Shown here: positions 27,330 to 35,962 of the stretch, one piece after another
Layout of the letters: every line of letters starts with the position of its first letter
Position numbering within the stretch: the first letter of the stretch is position 1
NCBI GenBank assembly: GCA_021654635.1
Contig: AP025179.1
Span: forward strand, 5,270,001-5,334,000
Source: Mycobacterium kiyosense
Lineage (GTDB): Bacteria > Actinomycetota > Actinomycetes > Mycobacteriales > Mycobacteriaceae
Direction: 5' to 3'
DNA: 64,000 bases
Program-made: the position numbers and the translations under genes
Notes under the pieces: model-generated
Database searches by the model: none
The model's input: the letters and a program-made list of their open reading frames with translations, nothing else
What the model was told of the DNA's origin: nothing

Positions 27330-28832
27330 TCAGCCGACGGCGGGCAGCAGCGCCCGCCGGGTGGTGGCATGAAACATGGTGGCATCCACGCGGCGGCTGC
27401 GGCGGAGCATGTGGCGCATCGTTCCTGCGTACACCGCATGTACGTCGCCGCTGGGGTCCTGGTACCAGCTGTCGCAGCCGCCCGCGCCGAACACCGCCTT
27501 TGCGTGCTTCTCGCGTTGCTCTTGCTTCCAGGCATCGACCACCTCGGCCCGAATGTCCAGACTGGCCGCGCCCAGTTCGACGCGTGTGCGCAGCGCGGCG
27601 ACGATGTAGTTGAGCTGGGCCTGCACCATCACGAAGTTGCAGCCGGTGCCCGCATTCGGGCCCCAGATCTGATACGCGTTCGGGAAACCCGGGACGCTGC
27701 TGCCCATGTACGCCTTGGGGTTGTCCCCGTACACCTCTGCCAGGGTGCGCCCATTTCGTCCGAGCAGCCGGGCTAGGAACGGCGGGTCAACGGTGTGGAA
27801 GCCGGTCGCCCAGATGATGGTGTCCACTTCGTGTTCGCTGCCGTCCTCGGCGACTATGGAGTGTTTTCGTACCTCTTTCAGCCCGTGTCCGACCACGGTG
27901 ACATTGGTACGGGTAAGCGCGGGGTAGTACACGTTCGATGTCATGAATCGCTTGCAGCCAATTACATGGTGTGGCGTGAGGGTCCGGCGCAGCTTCGGGT
28001 CGCGCACGCTGGCCAGCAGGTGCAGCCGCCCGACCACGTGCAGCAGCCGGGCCAGGCGCACGCGCAGAAAGAGCATCAACACCAGGTCGTCGAAGGTGAA
28101 TTGCAACCAACGGGCGAACCGCAGCAAGGTCGTCGAACGACGGTAGAGCGCGTACTCGAGCCGGCTGGTCCGCCAGTCCGGCTTGGGCATCACCCATCCT
28201 GCTGTCCGTTGCAGATAGGTCAAGTGAGCCACGTCCGGCTGAATCGAAGGGACAACCTGCACGGCGGTAGCGGCGGACCCGACCACCGCCACGCGCTTGC
28301 CGCGCAAATCATGGTCATGATTCCACCTGGCGGAGTGGAACTGGACGCCCTGGAAATCCGCGACGCCCGGCACGTTCGGTATGAATGGCTCGTTGAGGGC
28401 GCCGACACCGAACACCAGGGTCGCCGCAGCGAAGGCTCCGTTGGTGGTGTCCACCAACCAGCGCTGGGTGTCCTCGTCCCAGACGGTCCGGGTCACCTCG
28501 GTGCCCAGCAGGGCGCGGTCGGTAACCCCCAACTCGTCGGCCACTCGTCGCACGTAGGCCAGAATCTCGGGCTGAGGGGCGAACATCCGCGACCAGTTCG
28601 GGTTGGGAGCGAACTCGAAGGAATACAGCAGTGACGGGATGTCACAGGCGGCGCCGGGGTAGGTGTTGTCGTTCCAGGTGCCGCCGAGGCCGTCGCTCTT
28701 CTCGATGAGCAGAACGTCGTCAATCCCGGCCTCCTTGCGCAGCCGGACCACCGCCGCAATCCCGGAGATTCCTCCGCCGATCACGATCGCACCTCGCTCC
28801 TGGCGGACGGAGTCATTGACCTGACCGTTCAC
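27330..28832 (-). CDS. Baeyer-Villiger-type flavin monooxygenase
   Basis: A GTG start overlapping the upstream stop (GTGA) gives 500 residues. It has the FAD motif IGGGISGI, a GGTWNDNTYPGAACDIPS segment, the Baeyer-Villiger fingerprint FQGVQFHSARW (FxGxxxHxxxW), the NADP motif VVGSAATAVQV and an ATGFHT motif. Such enzymes insert oxygen next to ketones using NADPH and O2. Together with the SDR it would oxidise an alcohol to a ketone and then to an ester or lactone. The substrate is unknown. Confidence 0.88.
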   Translation of the reverse strand: MNGQVNDSVRQERGAIVIGGGISGIAAVVRLRKEAGIDDVLLIEKSDGLGGTWNDNTYPGAACDIPSLLYSFEFAPNPNWSRMFAPQPEILAYVRRVADELGVTDRALLGTEVTRTVWDEDTQRWLVDTTNGAFAAATLVFGVGALNEPFIPNVPGVADFQGVQFHSARWNHDHDLRGKRVAVVGSAATAVQVVPSIQPDVAHLTYLQRTAGWVMPKPDWRTSRLEYALYRRSTTLLRFARWLQFTFDDLVLMLFLRVRLARLLHVVGRLHLLASVRDPKLRRTLTPHHVIGCKRFMTSNVYYPALTRTNVTVVGHGLKEVRKHSIVAEDGSEHEVDTIIWATGFHTVDPPFLARLLGRNGRTLAEVYGDNPKAYMGSSVPGFPNAYQIWGPNAGTGCNFVMVQAQLNYIVAALRTRVELGAASLDIRAEVVDAWKQEQREKHAKAVFGAGGCDSWYQDPSGDVHAVYAGTMRHMLRRSRRVDATMFHATTRRALLPAVG

Positions 28833-29863
28833 TGGGCATCACTTCCTCGGCGGAACGCATCGAGAACCTGCTGGTAGGCGTCGGCCGTCTCGTCAGCGGA
28901 CAGCGGTGGCACATAGGGCGGATGCAACATCACGTGATCGATAACACCTTCCCAGCAGGCCAATTGTTCGCGACCTTCGTCGGGGGTGCCGGCGATGCTG
29001 AACGTGCGCACCAGCTCGTCGTCGGTCACCTCCGCCAGCGCCGCCGGGCCGCCGCTCATGATGGCGTCGCGTACCTCGTCTACTTGTTTGCGCAGTCCGT
29101 GAGCATCAATAACCCCGTCACTGACCGGATTTAGCACCAGCTGACCGACGTGGATGCGGGCGCGGCGCATCGCCACCTCTCGGTCCGGGTGCACGCAGCA
29201 CACCACTTGGGTGATCGTGTCGAGTTCGGCGGCGTCGCGACCGGCCCGCTCGGCACCGATGGCCAGGTTTGGCCGCACCACGTCGGTGACGAATGTCCGC
29301 GAGTAACCGCCGCCTACCAGTCCGTCGCCAAGCTCACCGGCCAGCTGAATCATCTTCGGATTCATCCCGCCGAGGTACAGCGGAACTCTCCGGCGCACTG
29401 TCCGAGTGCCCAGCGGGTTACCCGGCAGCGGGGTGAACTGATAGTAATCGCCGCTGAGGTCCTCGGCCTCGCCGCCACTGAGGTAGGCCCAACTGCTCCG
29501 CAGCGCCAGCACGTACTCCCGCATGCGGGACAGCGGTCGATCGATCGCCGCGCCGTGCAGGGTAGCCATCAGCCCAGGAATGCCCAGTCCGACGCCGAGC
29601 AGTAGCCGGCCATCGGACAGGTCATCGACGTCGGCCGCGGCATTGGCCAGCTCGAACGGCGTCCGGGCCAAGGCGGTGACGACTCCAGTACCGAGCTGTA
29701 TCCGGTCGGTGCGCATCGCGACGGCGGCCAGGACAGCCAGGGGGTTCTCGTACACCTCGTAGGTCCACACCGAGTCGAAACCAGACTGCTCGGCAGCTCG
29801 CGCCATCTCGGGGTATGCCCGCAGTGGATGCTTACCCATAGGCATAGTCACGCCGACTTGCAC
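28829..29863 (-). CDS. LLM-class (probably F420-dependent) oxidoreductase
   Basis: GTG start at 29863 with GGAAGGAG about 4 bp upstream; 344 residues. The luciferase-like monooxygenase barrel shows SVWTYEVYENPLAVL near the start, IQLGTGVVTALARTPFELA, and LYLGGMNPKMIQLAGE. In mycobacteria this class usually uses coenzyme F420 rather than FMN; that is a family expectation and not read from the sequence. It is the first gene of the operon with the Baeyer-Villiger-type enzyme and the SDR, and is divergent from a TetR regulator 160 bp away. Confidence 0.82.
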   Translation of the reverse strand: MQVGVTMPMGKHPLRAYPEMARAAEQSGFDSVWTYEVYENPLAVLAAVAMRTDRIQLGTGVVTALARTPFELANAAADVDDLSDGRLLLGVGLGIPGLMATLHGAAIDRPLSRMREYVLALRSSWAYLSGGEAEDLSGDYYQFTPLPGNPLGTRTVRRRVPLYLGGMNPKMIQLAGELGDGLVGGGYSRTFVTDVVRPNLAIGAERAGRDAAELDTITQVVCCVHPDREVAMRRARIHVGQLVLNPVSDGVIDAHGLRKQVDEVRDAIMSGGPAALAEVTDDELVRTFSIAGTPDEGREQLACWEGVIDHVMLHPPYVPPLSADETADAYQQVLDAFRRGSDAQ

Positions 29864-30023
29864 AGCGCTCCTTCCATACAGCTCGAAGTCGCTCTCACGA
29901 TGAGTCGCATGAAATAATCTCAACAAAAAACGCTCTGTGTCAATGTTTGATAGTTCGGCACACCGTTGGGGTAGAGCTGGTCTGCCAAGCACGCAGCCTG
30001 CATCGAGCTCTAGAGTGAACAGC
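29864..30023. promoter_or_regulatory. Divergent promoter region of the catabolic operon and its TetR
   Basis: The 160 bp between the LLM-class gene and the TetR gene is AT-rich in its centre (about 29905-29950, including an A6 run) and must hold both promoters. I could not find a clean palindromic operator. Confidence 0.45.
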
Positions 30024-30644
30024 GTGTCCGCGTTGTCTCCCACTCCTGCGTCGGGCCACCGTAAACGCGGTCCAAAATCGATCCTCGGCGAGAACCCGCG
30101 TGACCGAATCCACGATGTCGCCTTAGCCTGCTTCGAACAACAGGGAATCGCCGCAACCAGCATGGACGATGTTGCCGGAAACCTCGGCGTATCTCGGCCG
30201 ACGCTCTATTACTACTTCTCTTCCAAGGACGAACTAGTTCTCGAAGTCGTCGCGCGCCAGGGCGGAGCAATCCTGCGCGACCTGCCACACCGCCTGACTG
30301 CCACCGGCCTGGAGCGAATCGCCGAGGCCGCCTACCTCGGACTGATTGCCTCCCTGGATAATCCGTACGCTCGGCTGACAGTTGAGGCCGGCGCAACTTC
30401 GTTCACCGGTGCCGCGATGGAGAGTCCCCGGATGTGGGAGCTGCAACGGGCCTTCTGGCTACCACTGCTGGAGTATGCTCAGGGAAACTCTGACCTGCGG
30501 GGCGACCGCAGCCTCGACGAGATCATGAAACTGATTGTTTTCACCCAGTTCTCGCTAGCTACAGCTGGCATCGCGTTCGGCATGACTCGCGAGCAGATGC
30601 GCGAAATAATCACGACTTACCTGATCCCAGCTTTGCGTGGATAA
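30024..30644 (+). CDS. TetR family regulator of the island catabolic operon
   Basis: A GTG at 30024 gives about 206 residues; a GTG 9 bp upstream and an ATG further up are in frame. After a basic tail (GHRKRGPKS) comes a canonical TetR helix-turn-helix including TSMDDVAGNLGVSRPTLYYYF, then a helical effector domain. It is divergent from the LLM/monooxygenase/SDR operon, the usual arrangement for a local repressor. Confidence 0.82.
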   Translation: MSALSPTPASGHRKRGPKSILGENPRDRIHDVALACFEQQGIAATSMDDVAGNLGVSRPTLYYYFSSKDELVLEVVARQGGAILRDLPHRLTATGLERIAEAAYLGLIASLDNPYARLTVEAGATSFTGAAMESPRMWELQRAFWLPLLEYAQGNSDLRGDRSLDEIMKLIVFTQFSLATAGIAFGMTREQMREIITTYLIPALRG

Positions 30645-30864
30645 AGTCCGGCCCTACCGTCGTGGTTGGCCGGAAATGCCACTGGCACAACGTATCGAAT
30701 TCACTGACAATCTGTCTCTAGCGTCAATATTAACGACCGTCCCCGCCCGAAGCCGAGGGGGCCATCTGCGCTCCGATCGCAGCGTCCACCGCCAAGCGCA
30801 AGGCCGCGCGCGTCATCAAGTACAAAGGCAACAACAAGCTGGTTGCCGAGCGTGAACAAGAGGG
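30645..30864. other. Stretch with a short protein remnant before the IS element
   Basis: About 220 bp without an intact gene. A short frame near 30770-30864 encodes a Lys/Arg-rich piece (AKRKAARVIKYKGNNKL) that stops at the IS boundary, suggesting a gene fragment cut by the insertion. I do not recognise it. Confidence 0.35.
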
Positions 30865-30937
30865 TGATGTGCCCCGGGTTGCATGGAGTCAGTTTGCTTG
30901 ACTTTTGGTCACGACATCCGATGAAGGAGCCGTGTCC

Positions 30938-31234
30938 GTGCCCAAGCGTTATCCCGAGGAGTTCCGCCGTAAGGTGCTCGATCTGGTGGCCGCTGGCCGC
31001 CCCGTGGCCCAGATCGCTGCCGATCTGGGCATCAGTGACCAGACGATTTACGGCTGGCGCAAACAAGAACTGATCGACACCGGGCAACTACCCGGTTTGA
31101 ACCGCGCCGAACAAGCCGAGCTGACTGCGGCCAACAAGCGCATCCGCGAACTGGAGAACGAGGTAGTCATCCTGAAAAGGGCTCGTGAGCTGCTGCGGGA
31201 GCCGGACGACCCAAAAGGCGGTACGCGGCCATAG
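30938..31234 (+). CDS. IS3-family transposase OrfA
   Basis: About 98 residues from a GTG at 30938, with GGAG about 8 bp upstream. The N-terminal helix-turn-helix (YPEEFRRKVLDLV to LGISDQTIYGWRKQ) is followed by a leucine-zipper-like coiled coil ending NEVVILKRARELL. OrfA binds the terminal repeats. Its 3' end overlaps the frame of orfB, with a possible slippery site (C CCA AAA) at 31210-31216. Confidence 0.88.
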   Translation: MPKRYPEEFRRKVLDLVAAGRPVAQIAADLGISDQTIYGWRKQELIDTGQLPGLNRAEQAELTAANKRIRELENEVVILKRARELLREPDDPKGGTRP

Positions 31235-31239
31235 CCACG

Positions 31240-32088
31240 ATGGCCGCGGAAGGACTGCCCGTGCAGCTAGCCTGCCGACTGTTGTCGGTGGCCGAATCGG
31301 GCTATTACGAGTGGCGCTCACGACCGCCGTCAGCGCGGGCTGTTCGTCATGCGTGGCTGACCGAACAGATCCGCGCCGTGCACAGCGCCTCACGGGGCAC
31401 CTACGGCGCCCGCAGGGTCCACGCTGAACTGACCCTCGGGCTCGGACTGCAGGTCGGCCACAACCAGGTCGAGTTGTTGATGGCGCGGGCAGCGATCAAG
31501 GGGCTGCCGGGTAACCGCCGTCCTCGGCCGCGTCACGAGACACCGACAGCCGCTGATCTGGTCGAGCGAATGTTCACACGTGAAGCGCCAAATCGGTTGT
31601 GGGTCACCGACATCACCGAACATCGCACCTACGAAGGCAAGGTGTACTGCGCGGTGGTTCTTGACACCTTCTCCCGCCGGGTCGTCGGGTGGTCGATCGA
31701 TTCCAGCCAGACCGCAGCGCTGGTCACCAACGCGCTGAGCATGGCCATCGCAAACCGTGATCCGCAGGGCGGTGGCGTCATCCACTCCGACCACGGCGTG
31801 CAATTCACCTCTTGGGCATTCACTGATCGAGCCAAGCGCTCGGGGCTGGTGCCCTCGATGGGCTCGATCGGGGATTGCTATGACAACGCAATGATCGAAT
31901 CATTCTGGGGCAGAATGCAAACCGAGCTACTCAACCGCAAACGCTGGAAGACACGCATCGAGTTGGCCAACGCCATCTTCGACTACCTGGAAATCTTCCA
32001 CAACCGCCAACGCCGCCATTCCGCCCTCGGGATGCGCACTCCGATAGAGTTCGAACTGCTACACCAATCCGCCCAACCCGTGGCCTGA
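31240..32088 (+). CDS. IS3-family transposase OrfB with DDE domain
   Basis: Reads in the -1 frame relative to OrfA; the frame is open back to the slippery site at 31210-31216, giving PKRRYAAIATMAAEG across the junction, so a fused OrfAB is the likely active enzyme. The rve integrase core shows the catalytic triad: Asp in WVTDITEH, Asp in HSDHGVQF, Glu in DNAMIESFWG. The ORF is intact, so the element may still be mobile. Confidence 0.88.
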   Translation: MAAEGLPVQLACRLLSVAESGYYEWRSRPPSARAVRHAWLTEQIRAVHSASRGTYGARRVHAELTLGLGLQVGHNQVELLMARAAIKGLPGNRRPRPRHETPTAADLVERMFTREAPNRLWVTDITEHRTYEGKVYCAVVLDTFSRRVVGWSIDSSQTAALVTNALSMAIANRDPQGGGVIHSDHGVQFTSWAFTDRAKRSGLVPSMGSIGDCYDNAMIESFWGRMQTELLNRKRWKTRIELANAIFDYLEIFHNRQRRHSALGMRTPIEFELLHQSAQPVA

Positions 32089-32126
32089 AACCAAGTATGA
32101 CGACACCGCCGAACCCGGGTACATCA

Positions 32127-32659
32127 GAGTCTCCGGACATGCCGGGGCGATTCAGAAACCTGTTCTGTGGTCATGAATTCGCCGCCATCCACCGGGCGCA
32201 GTTGTGGCGGTTGACTCGGGGGCATTCCGTTGCTCCTTGTGTTGGCGCGCCATCAGTTAGGGCGCTCTAGGTGCCAATGGTGCAGCACGCCGTTGACAGC
32301 GCCCACGTACAAAAGGCGTTATCTAGCAACGGAATTGCGCTTATGCCACCATTTGGTGGTTGCACCGCAACCAATCTCGGCGTGCACGGCACGTAGGCAT
32401 AGGACGGCCACAAGCGGTGTGACCTGCACATTCACCTTGCAACCACAGGCACCCAGGGTTCCGGCCGCAAGAGGAGTTGTCCAGTTCGGCGAGGTCGTGG
32501 TTGTTGTCGACGTTGCCGAAGGCAATTACCTGGAACAGACTTAGTAGTCATGTTGACCTGGCGCACAGAACTTTTGCAATTCGTTCAACGCGTTGGGCAC
32601 TTCGGTTGCACAGTGCATCATGTTGGTGGAAAGCCCACTAGCTACCAGGGCGGACAGAC
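32127..32659. other. Unassigned region between the IS and the integrase
   Basis: About 530 bp with no recognisable gene. Short frames exist on both strands (for example around 32319-32525 on the minus strand) but show no motif and conflict with each other. This is where the attP-side excisionase or other small genes of the ancestral element might have been. Confidence 0.4.
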
Positions 32660-33827
32660 ATGGCAACGAAACGCAATCGGCGCGCTGGCGTGGAGGACCG
32701 TTGGACGAAAACAGTGCGCGATGCCGATGGCAATGCCACGACGGTGCACCGCGCCACGCATGGCAAGGGGAAGCGTTGGCGCGCAATGTATGTGGACGAT
32801 GCGGGCCGTGAGCACGGCAAGGTTTTTTGAACGGAAGGCGGCCGCGCAGCCGTGGCTCGATACCGAGGTGACCGCCAAGTTCGCGACGGGCAGTTATGTT
32901 GCGCCTTCGGCCGGAAAGGTCACCGTCGCCGCCGTCTACGCGGTGTGGTCGGCGGCGCAGGCGCACGTGTTGCCTGAGACAGTGGCGTCGCGGCGCAGCA
33001 GTTGGCGTAGCCGCGTTGAACCGCAGTGGGGCGACATGGCGGTGGCCGACGTACGGACAGCGGCGGTCCGCGCGTGGGTTGCGGCCATGGCAGCGGAAGG
33101 TGCTGGTGTACCGACAATGGAGAATGCGTTCGGGCTGCTGCGGCAGGTGCTCGGCGCGGCTGTCGAGGACGGCGGCCTTGCCCGCAACCCGTGCCAGGGT
33201 GTGCGGCTGCCTAAGCGTCAGCACGCCGACCGGGGTTACCTGAGCCATGTGCATGTGGCCGCGCTGGCCGCGGCCGTTGACCGCCAACCGGAGGTCATTC
33301 GGTTCCTTGCCTACACCGGATTGCGGTGGGGCGAGATGGCGGCGCTGCGGGTGTGCGACTTCGATATGCTGCGCCGCCGCGTCAACGTGTCACGGCCGGT
33401 CACCGAAGCTGGTGCGCTGGGAATGGCACCGAGCGCCGCTCCCACGTCTTCGGCGTTGACCACACAAGGCCGGCGGGGTGCTGCGGAATTCCAACTACCG
33501 CGGCCGCGTCTTTCAGTCCGCCGTGGAGACGTGCCAGGAGGCCGCGCTGGAACAACGGGCGAAGGAGACCGCAGCCAGCGGCATACCGAGCACCCCCGAG
33601 TTCCCGACGATCACACCGCACGACCTGAGGCACACCGCAGCCTCGCTCGCTGTGTCGGCGGGAGCCAACGTCAAGGCAGTGCAGCGGATGCTGGGGACGC
33701 GAAGGCGTCGATGACGCTCGACGTCTATGCCGACTTGTTCGACGACGACCTGGACGCCGTAGCGGCGAATTTGGACGCGGCGATCGAATCTGCTGCGGCA
33801 CGACTGCGACACGCAGGCAATTCTTGA
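32660..33827 (+). pseudogene. Disrupted tyrosine (phage-type) integrase
   Basis: An ATG at 32660 opens an integrase N-terminus (MATKRNRRAG...). One extra T in the T6 run at 32823-32828 breaks the frame; the next frame carries the core-binding domain and the first catalytic Arg (YTGLRWGEMAALR). Around 33410-33480 the sequence is scrambled or deleted; the box II segment HDLRHTAASLAVSAGANVKAV then appears in another frame, and a missing base near 33697 moves the catalytic-Tyr segment MTLDVYADLF to yet another. At least three lesions make this a pseudogene. It lies just inside the tRNA-proximal att repeat, as integrases usually do. Confidence 0.82.
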
Positions 33828-33857
33828 AATGTCCGGCCAGCGAAACCGCTGGTCAAG

Positions 33858-33884
33858 TTGTGGAGCTATGGGGAATCGAACCCC
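33858..33884. repeat. tRNA-proximal attachment-site repeat of the island
   Basis: 27 bp identical to 23323-23349; covers the 3' end of tRNA-Ala plus 3 bp. This marks the recombination site used by the integrase. Confidence 0.85.
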
Positions 33885-33933
33885 AGACCTACTCGATGCG
33901 AACGAGTCGCGCTACCAACTGCGCCATAGCCCC
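33861..33933 (-). tRNA. tRNA-Ala(CGC)
   Basis: On the minus strand the 73 bases fold as a full cloverleaf: acceptor GGGGCTA/TAGCTCC (one G-U), D arm GCGC with loop AGTTGGTA, anticodon stem ACTCG/CGAGT with loop TTCGCAT (anticodon CGC, reading GCG), T stem TGGGG/CCCCA with TTCGATT. The CCA is not encoded. Its 3' end is the integration site of the island to its left, and the gene is intact. Confidence 0.95.
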
Positions 33934-33982
33934 TGACCGCTAGCAGGCTACCAGCCGCTGGCCCGTTGGGCCGAACCGCGGG

Positions 33983-35050
33983 CTACTGGCCGACGGCGCG
34001 GGGAAGGTCGCGCGGCCAACCGTAGTTGCGGGCGGCCACCGCGTAGTCCAGGTGCTCGAAGATCGGGTCCTCGTCGTCGATCTCGAGGACCACCGCGCCC
34101 GGGCGCCGCAGCCGCGAGGGCACCACGTCGTAGTCGCGGTCCTCGGTGTTCTCCACACCCATGCGCGCGCGGGCCATCCGGCGCATCCGCCGCCGCCGCA
34201 CCTGCTCCTCGATCTTGGTCTGCCGCCGCAGGTAGGCCAGGTAGAACAGGGTGATCGTGGTGGCGATCCCGCACACCCACCAGGCCAGCGAGGTCACCTC
34301 GAACGCCGCGATGGCCGAACCGACCAGGACCAGCGCCATCACCACCAGCACCCGCTTGCGGAAGGCGTACTTGCGGGCGCTGACCGCCGCAGCGGTCTTG
34401 TTGTCGTAGCGGCGGCGCCGCGACGCACCCGACGCGTAGGTCAGCGGCGCGTCCTCTTCGTCGTCCTCCTCGGGCTCCAAACCCGAAGAGTCGTCGACGT
34501 ATTCGTACTCGTCCTCGGCGAGGTCCGCGTCGGTTTCGGTCTCGGTGCCGGTTTCGTCGACAGGCTCGGCCTCGTCCTCGGCTACCTCGTCTTTGACCAC
34601 GAGCAGCGCCGCGCCGTCGGCAGCGGCGGCGCCGGCACCCACCGGCAGTGCGGGCGCATCCTCGTCGACGATATCGACGTCGAGGTAGTCGTCCCCGCCG
34701 TCTGCTGCGGCCTTGTCGGCCTTGGTCAGCGTCGCCACGGCGGACCGCTGGCCCACCACCACGTCGGTGTCGACGTCGTGGTCCTGGTCAGCGTCGGCGT
34801 AGGCCCCGTCGATGCGGTCGGTGTCCCACTCCTCCTCGGGCTGCCAGTCGGGATCGGTGCGGTGACCCGCGGCGGGTCCGGTCCGTTTGAGCAGGCGGGA
34901 ACCGGCGCCGCCGTTGAGGACTCTGGTCGCCAGGGCCACATCGCTGGTGCGCCGTACCGCGTCCCGTTTGCTGATCAGCATCGGCACCAGCACGAACAAC
35001 CAGAGCACCACAAGCGAGATCCACAACAACGACTGCGGGATGCTTGGCAT
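33983..35050 (-). CDS. sepX: Divisome protein SepX/GlpR, Rv0996 type
   Basis: A 355-residue protein with an N-terminal membrane helix (about 7-25), a long acidic low-complexity segment rich in Asp/Glu (about 70-200), a basic stretch, two more membrane helices (about 230-275), a basic patch (RRRRMRRMARARMG) and a conserved C-terminal globular tail. This is the architecture of the actinobacterial SepX/GlpR family, which acts at the division septum; the name follows homologues in Streptomyces and Corynebacterium and the position of Mtb Rv0996. The inverted repeat about 80 bp upstream may control it. Confidence 0.8.
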   Translation of the reverse strand: MPSIPQSLLWISLVVLWLFVLVPMLISKRDAVRRTSDVALATRVLNGGAGSRLLKRTGPAAGHRTDPDWQPEEEWDTDRIDGAYADADQDHDVDTDVVVGQRSAVATLTKADKAAADGGDDYLDVDIVDEDAPALPVGAGAAAADGAALLVVKDEVAEDEAEPVDETGTETETDADLAEDEYEYVDDSSGLEPEEDDEEDAPLTYASGASRRRRYDNKTAAAVSARKYAFRKRVLVVMALVLVGSAIAAFEVTSLAWWVCGIATTITLFYLAYLRRQTKIEEQVRRRRMRRMARARMGVENTEDRDYDVVPSRLRRPGAVVLEIDDEDPIFEHLDYAVAARNYGWPRDLPRAVGQ

Positions 35051-35128
35051 GATGACCTGCTCTCTTCGGTTCCGCTATCCGCGAGGCACCTCGTTGGCCA
35101 GCGCGGCCGGGTCTGTCGTGACCAGGGC

Positions 35129-35146
35129 AATTACACACCTGTAATT
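35129..35146. promoter_or_regulatory. 18-bp inverted repeat upstream of sepX
   Basis: AATTACA-CACC-TGTAATT is a perfect 7-bp-arm palindrome in an AT-rich island between rimJ and sepX. It sits about 80 bp before the sepX start and could be an operator. I cannot assign a regulator. Confidence 0.45.
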
Positions 35147-35296
35147 TGCCTCTTTCAAGCATCACACGCCACATATGTCACGCCAGCCACACTTTTATTT
35201 CGATTTACTCAGCAAAAGCGCGCCCGGATCGTGTCCCAGTGCCTCCCAGCGCCTCCCAGCGCCCTTCGAGACGCCCGGCCGGCCGCGCCCCCGGGC

Positions 35297-35950
35297 TCAG
35301 ACCCAGCTGGCGCGACCGGCCCTGACCAGCGTCGATGCCACCGACCCGTACACCTCTTCCACCGTCAGCCCCACCAGCAGATGGTCGCGCCAACCGCGGT
35401 CGACCTCGAGATATCGGCGCAGTAGGCCCTCTTCCCGGAACCCGACCTTGGCCAGCACGGCGCGGCTGGCCGCGTTCTCCGGGCGCACGGTGGCCTCCAC
35501 CCGGTGCAGTCGCACCGGGCCGAAGCAGTGATCCAGGCCCAGCGCTACGGCTCCGGTTGCCACGCCGCCGCCGGTGCATTCACTGGACACCCAGTAGCCG
35601 ATCCACGCTGAGCGCAGCGCCCCGTGCGTGACGTTGCCGATGGTCAGCTGCCCGCAGAACTGCCCGTCCAGCTCGATCGCGTAGGGCAGCATCCGGCCCT
35701 TGCGCGCCTCGGCACGCAGACTCGAACACACCGCCGGCCACGCGGCAGTGGAATGACGGATCGCCCAGTCACCGTCGGCGCTGGGTTCCCACGGCTCGAG
35801 GTGCGCCCGATCCGACAACCGAATCCGGCTCCACTGCGCGCCGTCGCGCATCCGCACCGCGCGCAGCCGGATCACCCCCGCGGCAACCCGTAGCGGGCCC
35901 ACCGTCATCGGCCAACCCGGGTGCCGGGCACTGGAACGCAGCAGGTTCAC
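35297..35950 (-). CDS. rimJ: RimJ-like GNAT N-acetyltransferase
   Basis: A GTG start gives 217 residues. It has an acetyltransferase fold of the RimJ/RimL type: IRLRAVRMRDGAQWSRIR near the start, IGYWVSSECTGGGVATGAV for acetyl-CoA binding, and HRVEATVRPENAASRAVLAKVGF. Family members acetylate N-termini of ribosomal proteins; the target here is unproven. It lies 13 bp after the moeA1 stop on the same strand, as in Mtb Rv0994-Rv0995. Confidence 0.85.
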   Translation of the reverse strand: MNLLRSSARHPGWPMTVGPLRVAAGVIRLRAVRMRDGAQWSRIRLSDRAHLEPWEPSADGDWAIRHSTAAWPAVCSSLRAEARKGRMLPYAIELDGQFCGQLTIGNVTHGALRSAWIGYWVSSECTGGGVATGAVALGLDHCFGPVRLHRVEATVRPENAASRAVLAKVGFREEGLLRRYLEVDRGWRDHLLVGLTVEEVYGSVASTLVRAGRASWV

Positions 35951-35962
35951 GCGCGGTGGGGC

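Larger units (their letters stand above)
30865..32126 (+). mobile_element. IS3-family insertion sequence
   Basis: Imperfect terminal inverted repeats of about 25 bp bound the element, starting TGATGT at 30865 and ending ACATCA at 32126, with TG...CA ends as expected for IS3. Inside are orfA and orfB in overlapping frames. Length about 1.26 kb is normal. I see no clear target-site duplication. Confidence 0.82.
23323..33884. mobile_element. Genomic island of about 10.5 kb integrated at tRNA-Ala(CGC)
   Basis: A 27-bp perfect direct repeat occurs at 23323-23349 and 33858-33884. The right copy is the 3' end of the tRNA-Ala gene plus 3 flanking bases; the left copy is a tRNA fragment with nothing upstream of it. 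A tyrosine integrase remnant lies beside the intact tRNA, as expected for an element that entered the tRNA 3' end and rebuilt it. The content is a mosaic: hxsB/hxsC remnants, an AT-rich membrane protein gene, a catabolic operon and an IS3 element. Excision is unlikely given the broken integrase. Confidence 0.82.

Noticed and set aside
32319..32525. Small minus-strand protein gene between the IS and the integrase
   Set aside because: No ribosome binding site or motif is visible and a plus-strand frame covers the same bases; evidence is too weak.
35225..35260. Short direct repeats of CGCCTCCCAG near rimJ as a regulatory array
   Set aside because: Only two to three imperfect copies over about 30 bp, within the range of chance in GC-rich DNA.
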